A stretch of 64,000 nt of DNA, from assembly GCF_014905175.1 (NCBI RefSeq), contig NC_057792.1, positions 2,790,001 to 2,854,000 on the forward strand, given 5' to 3'. The notes under the pieces are model-generated. The model ran no database searches. It worked only from the letters and a program-made list of their open reading frames with translations, and was not told where the DNA came from. Every line of letters starts with the position of its first letter. Position 1 is the stretch's first letter. Positions 38,801-50,089 of the stretch are shown in pieces. Origin of the DNA: Aphidius gifuensis. Taxonomy: Eukaryota; Arthropoda; Insecta; Hymenoptera; Braconidae. The translations under genes were made by a program, and so were the position numbers.

Positions 38801-41238
38801 TATATTCTGTTAAAATAATTTTATCGCAATTTATTTTATTTCATTTTTCATGAGCCAGTTTTTTTATTATTTCATTTTACTGATTTTTGAGAGTCAGTTG
38901 ATCACATTTTGGAAAAAACCTCAGGTATACAAGATTATTATTTCACATACTCACACATGATTTAAAAAATAACGAAAAAAAATAAAAAACAGAATATTAA
39001 AAAATATTAATTTCCATAAAAATATAATTACCCTTTGTATCATTTATTTATTTATTTTTCATTTTTTCTTTTAGCCAAAAATTATTTGAAATATTTTTTT
39101 TTAATTAAAAAATCATCAGCATTCTTTCAATCTTCAAAATTTGTGTTTTTTAAATATTTTTTTTGTACCTATAAAGGTAATTTATTTTCAAAAAATTTTA
39201 TTTCATATTTATCTGAACTATTATTACTTAATTTTTCATTCCAAATGTAATCGAAATATTATTTATTCATTTTTTACAGTTATCGGTATTTTAATTATCA
39301 TTAATTTTTTTTTTTTTCTTTACAATTAAACGATTTTTTTTTGTCGTTGACTGATTTATAAAAAATGTGTCCCGTAAGTACCTATTAGACAGTTTTAAAA
39401 AGTCCAAATTTATATGTATATAATTATCATATTAATTAAATTCATATCAAAGAAAAAGAAAAAACTTCCTTAAATTTTCTAATATGAATTAAATTTTTTT
39501 CTTCTAGTAAAACACATGATTACATTTGTTTTTTTTTTATTTTTTATTTTTTTTTATCTAGTCATTATTCTATAGATTTATATTTTCATAAATCTTAACA
39601 TGGTACTTTGTTATTTTATTTATTTACGTTTATTATTTTAAATTTTAATTTTCTAATTAAGAAGAAGAAGAAACAAAAAAACAGTGTCATTTTAATATAC
39701 GTCATTAATGTGAAAAAATAAAATAATAAACTCAACAAAGTGATCGAAGTATTTACAAATTTTTTTTTTTCTTTAATAACTTTAACATTGAAAACGGTAT
39801 GGCTTATCAATATGTTTACTCCAGATATGTACATACGTTCATCGAAAAAAAAAAATAATAATTATATTTAAAGTGCCATGAATAATGACAATCACCAAGA
39901 ATTTAAAAATGATAAAATAAAAAAGATATATTAAAGAAAATAAAAGAAAATTGCCTTTTATTTTTTTCTTTTTATATTTTTTATTTATATCATTTATTTA
40001 TTCACCATTATTTTCATGAAAATTTATATCGTAAAAAGATAAACACAATCTATTGTCTTACAAAGAAAAAAAAAAAATAATAAATAAAAACTAGAATTGT
40101 TAATTTACTCAACAAATTACTTACAATCAAATTTTTTTTTTTTTAATTAAAAAATAATATGAAATATATTTTTTTATATAAATAAATCTTATTATGTCTC
40201 AATGTCTATAAATAATTACGATAAAATTTTATCTATCAAAGGCGACTGAAAGTTTATAACTTAATAAATAAATTAAGCATATTTTTTTTTATATAATTCA
40301 TGCAAACATGATTATTACTTTTTTTTGTGTTTTAATAATTTTATATATTTTTATTTGTTTTTAAATTATTTTTTCAATTAATAAAACCAGTTTATTTTAA
40401 TTTTGACATGTCAACTGGTATTCTAATAATTAAATTAAAAAGTTATCATGATCATTGCCCATTATTATCTAACAAGTTATTTAATTTTCATTTTTTATAT
40501 TTTTACTATTACATTTAATATTTATTTATTATTATGGGTTTTTTTTTTTTTTAATTATTTTAAACTCGGTTATTAGGCAGGGCCCGAGAAAACTTTTCGA
40601 TATCCATTTGCATAAATACAACAAAAAATATTATTTCACAACTTTTTTTTTTTTGTTTTTCTTTTTTGTAGTATTTTTTTTTTTTTGTCATTTATGTGTT
40701 AATTTTATAGTTTTTTTTTTTTTTAACTTTTCATTTTTTTTTTCTTTGAATATTTAATTAGCTTACAATAAAATGCTACGGGAAATCATATCACTCGATT
40801 CGGTGCCCATGCTCACAGACGAAGCTTTCTTAATATGAAAAAAAAAAAGCTTCAAATTTGCACACACACAAAAAAAAAAAAAAGAAAAAAAAACTGCATT
40901 AAACCCCTTAGCAAAAGAAAAAAGAAATATCCGTTTCAAGGATTTCCAAAAAAAAGGGGTGCAACACTTTATTTGTTTTTTTAAATATTTTTTTTTTTGT
41001 GTTTTCTTTATTTTTATATATTTTTTTTTCCTTTTTCAATTTTTAGTACGTTTTTTTTTTTTTTGTATTTTGTATGTTTCTTGTTTTTTTGTTAATTTTC
41101 ATTTTTTTATTCTTGTACTTGTTTTTAAATGGTAATTTTTGTTTATTTATTTTGAATTTTGTTTTAATGGATTATTAATTATCGACCACAAAAGCATTTA
41201 TAATATAATTTATGAAAATGTAGTCAATTATTTTAGGG
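35846..41238. other. intergenic, no recognised gene
   Basis: Upstream flank of the RGK gene and downstream flank of PHAF1. The sequence is AT-rich. A less AT-biased patch at 36780-36950 has an 84-codon minus-strand open frame with no recognisable similarity and no clear splice partner. Another patch lies at 40560-40860. A minus-strand AATAAA near 41140-41155 may be the PHAF1 polyadenylation signal. Confidence 0.6.
35915..35940. repeat. (TTTA)n short tandem repeat
   Basis: A run of TTTA units just upstream (in gene sense) of the candidate first RGK exon. No LINE sequence adjoins it. Confidence 0.7.
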
Positions 41239-43662
41239 TCACGCAGTTGTGTACAGTGTAACACTTGCAATATGTTGATTAGCCATAACTTCAACAATTG
41301 CATCCCTTATTCCATAACAAAATGTACAACCAAATGGATTTGTTGTGTTTGTTGATGATGCACGATTCAGTACAACTGGACGTGAGCTTGCTTTAAGTTG
41401 TTCACTCACTTTGTCCCATTTTGTGTAGGCAGTAATCTAAAAATATATATTTTAAACTTGATCATTGAAGCTTGGAATTTTATTTATTTTTCTCTCAAAT
41501 CATTCAAACAATAATAATAATTTTATATTCATTCAAATGCATATGCAGTCTCTCACTTTAATTCAAAGAAAAATCTTGATGAAATTAAAGTACTCACAGT
41601 GATTGGAGTTGGACTAACATCAATTAGTTTTCCATTATCAGAAGCACAATTTTCTGGTGGTAATGTCAATGTAAATTCACAACGATGATACATATTGAAA
41701 TTATAATGACCAGGATAATTTGTATGTAATACAAATTTTTTGACACATTGAGTTTTTGCATCAAATAAAACATCCTAAAAAATAATCACAAATAAATCAA
41801 TTATAAATGAAAATATATTTAATTATGAAAAATTAAAAATGCTCAACTTACTAAACCAAGAGTAAAATAATTATAAAAAAAATCAGAACGTCTTGTTTTA
41901 TCTCTTTTATGTGCATGAGGACTATGAATTCTCATTTTATCTTCAGCTTTAAAAAAAACTCTTGATGGTGCACCCAATGCACTCAATACATCCTCACAAC
42001 TATCACCAAACCAGACCTCTTTAGTAAGATTATATTTTTTCGGTTCAAGTAAAACTCTCATTGCTGAACTTCCTTCAGTAAATAGATGCAGTCTTAATCC
42101 TCGAGTTTTAACTTTATCTCTGACAACTTCAGCTTTTTCTAAATATAAATTATTATGATAACAAACCTGTGGAAAATTAAAATTATATTAATAACAACAA
42201 AAAGTTATAGCTAAATAATTGAGAGATGATAATTGATTAAATTACGTACCAATGGTAAAGGTGGTGGTGGAGTTTTTAAAGAATGTTCTTCACTTCCAAT
42301 AGCTCCTGAGCCCATACTACCAACATAAATTGCAGTTTTAGCAACCAATGGTGATGTACCATTTGGAAATTGTAATGAGCCCAAACCATGAGCATAACCA
42401 GGTTGAAATTTTGATTCAATTGGAAAATAAAATGATAAACCTCGAAAATTTAACACGAAAACCTATAAATAAAATTAATAATTATTATCAATTGTTTAGC
42501 TGTTATAATCATGTTGATTAATCAATTTTTTTTTACCTGTTTATCACTGTCATAAACACCTGGATGTGTTGCACCAAATGAATGTTCAATTTGTTCAATT
42601 GATGGTAAAACTTCTGGTGAATTAAATGGTAAACTGCAGTATTTCAATTTAACAGATTTCATATTATATATTTCAATGATCTTTAGCCTCTGTACAACTG
42701 GATCAAATATCAATCTTACCCCATCATGAGGTAAATTTATAACTAAGTCTACTTCTAATGGATTCTGAAATTTCAAAGAAAATTTATTCCTTTATTTTTC
42801 TGTTTAACCTTGATAATATTTTTTTATTCTTTCTTTTTGCAATTAAACTAACAATTTTCTTTAATAAATATTTAGTTTATTTATTTTTTACTCACAGTAT
42901 CACTGTAAAGTACTTGTACTCCTCTTATAATGCCCACTTGCGATTGTATAATTGATACAGATTGAGAAAAATGCATTCCTGGAATGAAAAAAAAATAAAA
43001 AATATATTAACTAATTTTTTATAAATCAAAATATGATTTTTTTTTACTGATAAATATGTTATTTACAAAATATCAACATGATTGCATAAAATTAAAAGAA
43101 AAAATTCTTAAAAATTTTGGCAAATTGTCACAAAATAAAAAATAACAAAAAAAAAATTCGAAATTTTTTATTATATAATTATGAATTTTTAAAAGCCAAA
43201 TAAATGTTAATTAATAAAATAATTAAAAGATGAATAATTATTGTCTGATTATAAATAGTAATAGAGGGGGAAATATAATTATCGTCACAGTCAGTGGTCA
43301 GAAAGTAAACACAACGCCGTTCATGGTGAAATTAAATTACACAAAAATTCACTATTATTCTTATAATGGAATAGAACAAAGAACACATATACAACATTAA
43401 AAAACAATCCAAAATAATTGATACAAATGATAATTAAACTAAAATTGCTAATTGCCATTGAAAAAAAAAATACTAAAACACAAAAAACATTATCATAGCT
43501 CAATTTAATAACAAACAAATAAAATTATAATTAATTGAAAAAAATAACCAACACTTTTAAATTATTAGAACAATAGTATAAATAATTTTATCACTTGCCT
43601 AAAATAAATTCCCATTGCTCACAACCAATGGATCTTTCAGGTACAACTTCAAGCTCCAGCAT
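41239..43662 (-). CDS. PHAF1: phagosome assembly factor 1 (UPF0183 / C16orf70 family)
   Basis: Seven exons, in order 43662-43599, 42978-42896, 42764-42537, 42462-42250, 42166-41852, 41774-41598 and 41436-41239, join in frame to 425 aa; the human protein is about the same length (about 422 aa). It starts MLELEVVPERSIGCEQWEFI, and the conserved blocks IIRGVQVLYSDTNPLEVDLV, NLPHDGVRLIFDP, EHSFGATHPGVYDS and KYNLTKEVWFGDSCEDVL are typical of UPF0183. The family is linked to autophagy and phagophore membranes (established for the mammalian protein). All introns are GT-AG except intron 1, which begins GCAAGT. The Ala/Thr-rich C-terminus NQHIASVTLYTTA ends at TGA. The model is complete. Confidence 0.95.
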
Positions 43663-44287
43663 TATAATCAATTGTTAATCTTGTCTTAACTCGACCTTGT
43701 CCCTACCCCCAAAATAAAAAAAAAATAAAAAAATTATACCCACACACACACAATAATATTAACAATAAATAAACAATAATAAAAAAATAAAAAAAAAAAA
43801 TGCCAGTTGGCTATGTACTTCAATAGATAAAAAAAAAAAAACAACAAATGAAACTCAAAAACTCCAAAATTTCAAAATTTTCAAAATAATATATTTCTTT
43901 GTTTTAAATATTAAATTAATTAATTAAATTAATCAACTCTTTTTTTACACTTAAAAAAATTTGATCTTTTTTACAACACTGACACATTTATAAACACTTG
44001 TCACACACACACATACACACGCAAACACAAACACACAGAGAGAGAAACAACAATACGTTTTTGGCAGTGACGTTTTAAACAATAACACAATGATAATAAT
44101 ATTATTTAATATTAAAAATAATAACAACAACGTAAATAAAATTTATTTAATTATTATTATTTTTTTTCTTGATATTGTTGTTGTTGTTTTTTTTTTGTGT
44201 TTAAATAATAATGTATAATTTTAATTCACTAATAAAATATGTAGTTTATAAACTGCGTTGTTTCTTTGTCTCTGGTGTTGCGCGACG

Positions 44288-44345
44288 TATATAAAAGCAG
44301 TCGTTCTTAGTGAACGACGGCCATATTGCCTTTACAGAGTGTATC
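44288..44345. promoter_or_regulatory. promoter-like cluster upstream of PHAF1
   Basis: It holds TATATAAAAG (44288-44297), a hairpin GTCGTTC-TTAGT-GAACGAC (44300-44318), and on the minus strand CAATATGGCCGTCG, which resembles a YY1-type AANATGGC element. It sits about 0.65 kb upstream of the PHAF1 start codon in GC-richer sequence. The TATA reads outward on the plus strand; the YY1-like motif would suit PHAF1 on the minus strand, so a bidirectional promoter is possible. Confidence 0.4.
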
Positions 44346-45770
44346 CCCGAGAAAAATAATATTAAAAAAAGATAGAGTGAGTAAATGAGTAAAAGAGATA
44401 AATTGATAAATAAAAATAGGCTAAAGAAAGAGACAGATATAAGAAAAATTACACACAAGCGCAATGAAAATAATAATAATACACAACTACCATTACGCTC
44501 ACGCCTGGCAAACTGTCAGTGAACAGCTGATGTTACCCCTACTTTGTGCCCTGTCAATATTTCTCCTCTTTTTATTATTATTACCCCTTCTTAAATATTT
44601 ATTTTTTTATCAACCAATAAACGGGTTTTATTTATCCCTTCTTTTATCAATACCCCTGGGGAGACTGGTGTACTCTGGTGCCTTGTCATCAACACACACC
44701 AACATCATCAACAAATTATTTTTTTTTTTAAATTTTTTTCTCCTCTCTCTCTTCTTCAATTACCCCCTTCTCTCTTTCTCAGTCACTCTAATTCGCATGA
44801 CACATGTAATACTTTGCAGACTGCATGTTTGCAATTTTTTTTTTTTTTTTATTTTGAATTTATTTGTATTTTATATTGTGGATATGTCTATATTTTTTTT
44901 TTTTTGTTGAATATTTTCTGAATGTTAAATCCATTTCGAACTTCGTATCATTGTGAGACGCATTTGATTAAAACGTCAAGGTTTATTATAAAGAAAGTTT
45001 GATACTTGTAAATATATATTTTTTTATAAATTCAAAAGTCTTTGTTTATTTTTTTTTTATTTATGAATTTTTATAGTCACAAATAAATGAATAATAAAGA
45101 AAGAAATCGTGAAATTATTAAAATTAATTTTTATACAAACAATACAATAAATAAATGAGGTTATTGGGTTACTTTGTTATAAATTATAAAACAAATGAAT
45201 CATACATTAAAAAAAATAGTTAAAAGTTAAATTATTAAATAATTAAAATACATTTTTAAAAATATAAAATAGATTTATATCGATTTTTTGTTTTTAATAA
45301 TTTAGTTTTATGATTGAAAATGATAATAATAGGTAAATAATATTATTAAATGAATTTTAATGTTAAATGTACATAGGTGACAATAATTAAATGTTAACAA
45401 TTATTGTTAACACCTACGTAATTGTTCTTGTTATTTTATGATCTCACGTAATACTCAACAGTCAGTCATATTTATTTATGATTTTTTTTTTTCATTTTTA
45501 TTCCCAGGTTTAGCCTTCATAAAAATCATTTTATTTGCAAATAGAAATTATCAATATACCTATATGTATTACATTTTATATTTACCAATTACGAATTATT
45601 TTTTTTTAGATTTTTAAAATTAACTTGCGCTTGAATTTGATTTAATCATCAATTGGTAAATAAATGTTTATCATTTTTTTACTTACCGACTGATCTATTG
45701 ACAACAAAAATTACTATTATTATCATTTCGATTATTGAGTGAATTGTAGAAATTTCGAGACACAAGCAAA
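44346..45770. other. intergenic, no supported gene
   Basis: A plus-strand open frame of 148 codons at 44464-44910 is built largely from poly-T-derived Phe/Leu and carries no recognisable domain. Nothing else was seen. Confidence 0.55.
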
Positions 45771-45776
45771 TCAGTC
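45771..45776 (+). promoter_or_regulatory. initiator (TCAGTC) of the small-ORF/NDUFB1 transcript
   Basis: TCAGTC matches the arthropod initiator. A transcript starting here would have a 30-nt leader exon ending at 45802 (AA|GTAAGT), a 246-bp intron to the acceptor AATTACAG at 46048, and the first ATG 4 nt later. Confidence 0.45.
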
Positions 45777-46052
45777 CTTTATTTTGGGCGATTAATTAAC
45801 AAGTAAGTAGACACTTAATCAATAAACATTGATAAATAACAAAAATAAATATTATCATTTACACTGTAACACAACAAATCTTTTGTTTATTATTATTAAA
45901 TTGTCAAAAAATAATTACATAATTTCATTCAACAAAAACATAACCTCAAAAAATATACATCTATTTTTTATTTTTTTTTAATTATGATTTGTTATGTAAT
46001 CAAAGTTTGACAATATGATTATTAATAATTTTTTAAAAATAATTACAGATTA

Positions 46053-46211
46053 ATGGGTGTTGAAAAAACAGCTTGGCAAAAATTTAAGCCATACATAACA
46101 TCAATATTATTTCCACTTATTACTTCTTCATTGATCTACGCTGACATTCGTCACACAAGACTTTGGAAAAAGAGTCTAGCTGAAAAAGAAAATCAAAAAC
46201 AATTTGCATAA
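46053..46211 (+). CDS. 52-aa single-pass membrane microprotein, first ORF of a two-ORF transcript
   Basis: Starts MGVEKTAWQKFKPYITSILF and contains FPLITSSLIYADIRHTRLWK. There is one hydrophobic stretch (about residues 14-30) and a basic, charged C-terminus ending KQFA. The ATG lies 4 nt after a splice acceptor and 31 nt before it in gene order no other ATG is seen in the leader. The next ORF (NDUFB1) begins 31 nt after its stop with no promoter or splice site between, so one mRNA probably carries both. Size and shape suggest a small inner-mitochondrial-membrane protein, an inference from its partner. I do not recognise the family. Confidence 0.72.
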   Translation: MGVEKTAWQKFKPYITSILFPLITSSLIYADIRHTRLWKKSLAEKENQKQFA

Positions 46212-46242
46212 TTAAAAATAGTTACTATTAAAGCTATTAAAA

Positions 46243-46449
46243 ATGCCAGAACCTATGTCATGGTATTGGAAACATCCATTGAGACCAGCGGTATTTAAAA
46301 ATTTTGGAATTGCAACTCTTACATTTGCAACAGCTTTTGCACTTGGTCATTGGTTTGATCGTAATGAGGATGAAAGAATGACTAAATTCAGAGATAAATC
46401 AGCACTATATGGAAGAACATTAGCACCAGGTGAAAAACCATCTTGGTAA
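46243..46449 (+). CDS. NDUFB1: NADH dehydrogenase 1 beta subcomplex subunit 1 (MNLL subunit of complex I)
   Basis: 68 aa. NDUFB1 is an accessory single-pass subunit of the membrane arm of mitochondrial complex I. The match is the block GHWFDRNEDERMTKFRDKSA followed by LYGRTLAPGEKPSW, aligning with the human G-x-x-x-DRxxDERLTxFRNKSxLFxREL...W pattern. A hydrophobic segment (about residues 18-34, KNFGIATLTFATAFALGHWF) is the membrane anchor. It has no intron of its own and follows the 52-aa ORF by 31 nt; an AATAAA lies at 46466-46471. Translation would need reinitiation or leaky scanning. Confidence 0.88.
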   Translation: MPEPMSWYWKHPLRPAVFKNFGIATLTFATAFALGHWFDRNEDERMTKFRDKSALYGRTLAPGEKPSW

Positions 46450-46625
46450 AATAATTATTAATTAAAATAAAAAACAAACAAATTTGTTAATGTAGAATGT
46501 ATTTAAAAATCATTATTAAAAACTATCTACAATCATAGATTAATTGATCTTTTTTTTTTTATTTTTTAACGTACCAGACGTTAGCTTATAATAATTACAA
46601 TATTTAAAAATTAATTACAAATAAA

Positions 46626-48587
46626 TCAACGAAATATTCCAAATTTTTTAATTCCCTTGAGTGTTTTAATTTTTTGACAAATATCATTTTTAAAATCATT
46701 TGAATGATTTTCTTTATTATTATTAATTGGTGTTGTATCAAAATCTTCAATTGGAATTTTTTGATTTGCTGAATTATATGCTTGTCTCTTTTTTTGTAAC
46801 CATTCATCTGATTTTTCATTCCACAATGTTGTTGTTTTATTATTACATTGTTGTTTTTTATTAATTTTTTGATTTTTATTATTTATTTTATTTAAACTAC
46901 CATTATCTAAATCTAAATATGCTGTTGATTTATTATCATTTTTTTTATTATGATTATCAATTAAACCATAATCTTGAAATATAGTACTTTCATCTTGTGA
47001 TACAAGAATATTATCACTAATTCTTTTTAGTACTTTATCATCTTCAAATATATTACTTAGTGGTCTTTCTAAAAAATTTTTTGGTCTTCTTTCACTTGAT
47101 GATCTTGTAAATGCCATTGGTTTTTTAAATATTTCAGGATTAAATTTTGTTGATGTTACAATGAATGATGAATCACCAATATCAGCTGACAATGTTGAAT
47201 CTAAATCATCATAACATATTTTTTGTTTACGTTTTTTACGAAAACTTGTTTGTGAATGATAAACAGATTGTTGATTTTTTAATGGTACATTTAATTCTGC
47301 AATGGGTAATTTTTTTTTTGGTGATGATGATGATATAGTTGTTGTTGTTGATGGTGCTGCTGATGCTACAGATGCTACTGATGCTGCTGGTGCTGTTGCT
47401 GTTGTTATTAATGAACTTTTTGAATTTGGAGGATTTTTTAAATCCAAGGATTTTTCAGATCCAAGTGAAATTAATGATTTAGCATTATCTTTTTTTACCA
47501 TTTTTTCATGATAATATTTATCATGTATTTTATCATCAATATTATCATTTTTATATTTTTTTAAATCATCATTTTTTACTTCAACTTTTAGTACATCATT
47601 TTTTTTATTTTGTAAATCAATTGTTTTAGTATCAATTAATTTACAACGATTCATAAATAATTCAGCATTACGAATTTTTTCTTTTAATAATCTTTCAAGT
47701 ATACGTAATTCTTTTTCTTTTTTAAATAATAATTTTTCTCTTTCAGCTAATATTAATTCTTTATTATTTATTGCTGTTTCACGTTCACGTAATTCTTCAA
47801 TTCTTTTTAACCAATTTGTTTTAAATATATCTTCAGTTATTTGTTCTGGTTTTTGTCTTATTACTGTACAACCATTTTTTAAACCATGACAACAAAATTC
47901 ATTACAATTATCATCATTATTATCATCATCATTGTCATCATCAATAAGACTTTCACCAAGTTCATCAATTGACATTAAACTACTTGTTCTTATTAATTTT
48001 TCACTATTTTCATTTATAAATTCTGATTTTTTTAATGTTTCATTTGTAAATATTGGTCGTCTCAAATGCCAAGGTATTGGTACATCATAAATTGGTTCAT
48101 TAATTGCATCAACTGTATCAACACTTTGTTCATTATATTTGTCTTCTTGAATTTCTACAGTATTATTTTCATCATGCTCCAAAACATTGTCATTAATTTT
48201 TTCAGCTTCACATTTTTCACTTTGTTTAATATTTATTTCTTTAACTTGGTCATCTTTTTTGTCTTCAATTTTATAAACATCATTTTCTTCAACAACATTA
48301 ACTGGAACACTTGAAGTAACTGGAGCAACTGTTACTATTGTTTCTTTTTTTTTAACAAATTTTTTTGATGGACTTGACTTGACCTCACCAAATACTGGTA
48401 AACTAATTTCTTCATTTTTATTAACAATTGATTCGAAATCTTTAATTAAACTAATAACTGATATTTTTTTTTCAATATTATCATCATTTGTTTTTAATTT
48501 ATTTGCAAATTTAACATCATCCATTTCATTGTCATTGAGTTTATTAACTGGCATTGTAAATGTCTCAACACGATAACTTGGTTCCAT
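46626..48587 (-). CDS. unidentified 653-aa coiled-coil protein
   Basis: A single uninterrupted ORF that is Lys/Asn/Asp/Ser-rich throughout. Visible parts: an N-terminal acidic disordered region; IYDVPIPWHLRRPIF near residues 166-180; a Cys cluster CNEFCCHGLKNGC at 228-240 after an Asp/Asn run; a strong coiled coil at about 258-315 (WLKRIEELRERETAINNKEL onward); an Ala/Thr/Ser low-complexity run near 395-430; and a short conserved-looking block near 470-520 (DLDSTLSADIGDSSF, then FNPEIFKKPMAFTRSSSERR). The coiled coil faintly recalls the C-terminal helices of NimA-related kinases, but no kinase domain is present. Its 3' end converges on NDUFB1 (about 180 bp apart). The regular heptads and the absence of stops over nearly 2 kb of AT-rich DNA show that it is real. 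Confidence 0.8.
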   Translation of the reverse strand: MEPSYRVETFTMPVNKLNDNEMDDVKFANKLKTNDDNIEKKISVISLIKDFESIVNKNEEISLPVFGEVKSSPSKKFVKKKETIVTVAPVTSSVPVNVVEENDVYKIEDKKDDQVKEINIKQSEKCEAEKINDNVLEHDENNTVEIQEDKYNEQSVDTVDAINEPIYDVPIPWHLRRPIFTNETLKKSEFINENSEKLIRTSSLMSIDELGESLIDDDNDDDNNDDNCNEFCCHGLKNGCTVIRQKPEQITEDIFKTNWLKRIEELRERETAINNKELILAEREKLLFKKEKELRILERLLKEKIRNAELFMNRCKLIDTKTIDLQNKKNDVLKVEVKNDDLKKYKNDNIDDKIHDKYYHEKMVKKDNAKSLISLGSEKSLDLKNPPNSKSSLITTATAPAASVASVASAAPSTTTTISSSSPKKKLPIAELNVPLKNQQSVYHSQTSFRKKRKQKICYDDLDSTLSADIGDSSFIVTSTKFNPEIFKKPMAFTRSSSERRPKNFLERPLSNIFEDDKVLKRISDNILVSQDESTIFQDYGLIDNHNKKNDNKSTAYLDLDNGSLNKINNKNQKINKKQQCNNKTTTLWNEKSDEWLQKKRQAYNSANQKIPIEDFDTTPINNNKENHSNDFKNDICQKIKTLKGIKKFGIFR

Positions 48588-49002
48588 GCTATTTAATACA
48601 CCAAAATATTATTTTTCACAGATCAAATGTTTTTGCTTTTTTTTCCCTCAAAATAACATAATTATTTAAGCACTGTAAATTAATGATAATCAATGATAAT
48701 CAATTTAATATTATAACAATATTTTTGTTTATTTATTATAACATTAGTCATATTATTTTTTATTTTTTAATAACACACTTGAGCGTCTAGTAACAGTTGA
48801 AATTGCAAAAGCATCGTTTAGAATATATAATAACAAAAAAATAAAATAAAAAACCGACGCAGCAGCACAACTGCCACAGTAACCAGAGATAAATTCCAGT
48901 TTGAGATTTTAGATGAAAAGAAAAGTGGAAAGAAAGAATAAGAAGAAGAAAAAAAACATGATATTTGTCTTGAATACAACAGGTTGAATAGAGAAAGCAA
49001 GT

Positions 49003-49141
49003 AGCGCAGGTATCTGCTGATCTACCTGTGCTCCTCCCTCGTTTGCACCCCTTCCCCCAACATCTTTTTTTTTGTCAGTTTTTTTATCCTCAACAAGACC
49101 CTATATAATAAAAATAAATAAAATCAACAACTACCTACCTG
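49003..49141. promoter_or_regulatory. cluster of CAGGTA motifs (Zelda/TAGteam-like)
   Basis: AGCGCAGGTA (49003-49012) and TACCTGTGCT (49023-49032) form an inverted repeat with one mismatch. CAGGTAG occurs on the minus strand at 49022-49028 and again at 49135-49141. CAGGTAG is the Zelda site of early embryonic genes in Drosophila. The cluster lies between the coiled-coil gene start and the PPIL1 3' end. Confidence 0.35.
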
Positions 49142-49305
49142 AACCCACTTCTATTCAATTTCAAGTTGATGATTTATTCAATTTATAAAAATATCTTTAC
49201 TTATTTATTTTGGAATATTTGTACTTGAATCATTTGTTTAATAATTTGTTGGTAAATTTAATAATTAATACGTTTATATTATTTTGAATAAATTAATTTA
49301 TTTTT

Positions 49306-50089
49306 TTAAATATTTTGTACAGAGCCTTTTATTATTTTAACATCATCTGTTGGACGATCATTTTTATCAGTTTCAACTAGCCCAATTCTTTTGACAATTT
49401 GCATACCTGAATGTATTCTACCTGTTGATCAAAAAAAAAAATATATTAATCATTTTATTAACACTAGGTAGATTATTTTATTTATAATATTATTATTTTT
49501 TTTTTAATTACCAAATATTGTGTGTTTGCCATCGAGCCATTGTGTTGGAGCCAATGTTATAAAAAATTGTGATCCATTTGTGTCTGGACCAGAGTTTGCC
49601 ATTGAAAGAATTCCAGCACCTGTTAAAATTAAATTTAAATAATTTATTAGATGAATGATTAACAAATTAATATTTTTACAACAATATTTAGTTTATTTTA
49701 TTTACCTGTGTGCTTTAAATCATCATGAATTTCGTCATCAAAACATTCACCATAAATTGAGACACCACCTTTTCCAGTACCAGTTGGATCACCACCCTGA
49801 ATCATAAAATCACGGATGATTCTGTGGAATTTTGTACCATTGTAATAACCACGTCTTGCTAATTCAGCAAAATTTCTACATGTTATTGGTGCATGTTTCC
49901 AATAAAGTTCAATTTCCATTTCACCCATTCTAAAAGAAAATAAAAGCTCAAGTTATTTATTTATTTATTTAAAATTTATTAAATATAAATTTAATTAATT
50001 AATTCTTACGTTGTTTCAAATGTAACAAATGGTGGTTGCCAATGTTTATCTGGAATTCCAGAAACATTATTTGTTGCTACAACTGCCAT
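49306..50089 (-). CDS. PPIL1: peptidyl-prolyl cis-trans isomerase-like 1 (spliceosomal cyclophilin)
   Basis: Four exons, 50089-50010, 49929-49706, 49619-49512 and 49421-49306, join in frame to 175 aa (human about 166). PPIL1 is a nuclear cyclophilin of the activated spliceosome that catalyses X-Pro isomerisation. The single cyclophilin domain shows GEMEIELYWKHAPITCRNFA, the catalytic FHRIIRDFMIQGGDPTGTGK, SMANSGPDTNGSQFFITLAP and QWLDGKHTIFGRI (active-site Arg, Phe, Met, Gln, Trp and His present). The short N-terminus MAVVATNNVSGIPDKHWQPP is typical of PPIL1 and sets it apart from CypA. An initiator-like TCAGTG on the minus strand at 50114-50109 would give a leader of about 22 nt. An AATAAA begins about 4 nt beyond the stop (49302-49297). 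Confidence 0.96.

Noticed and set aside
44464..44910. Plus-strand 148-codon open frame near a TATA box
   Set aside because: Largely hydrophobic runs from poly-T and CT-rich sequence; looks like a chance open frame. A noncoding transcript remains possible.
47302..48576. Several plus-strand open frames
   Set aside because: Antisense shadows of the 653-aa minus-strand ORF.
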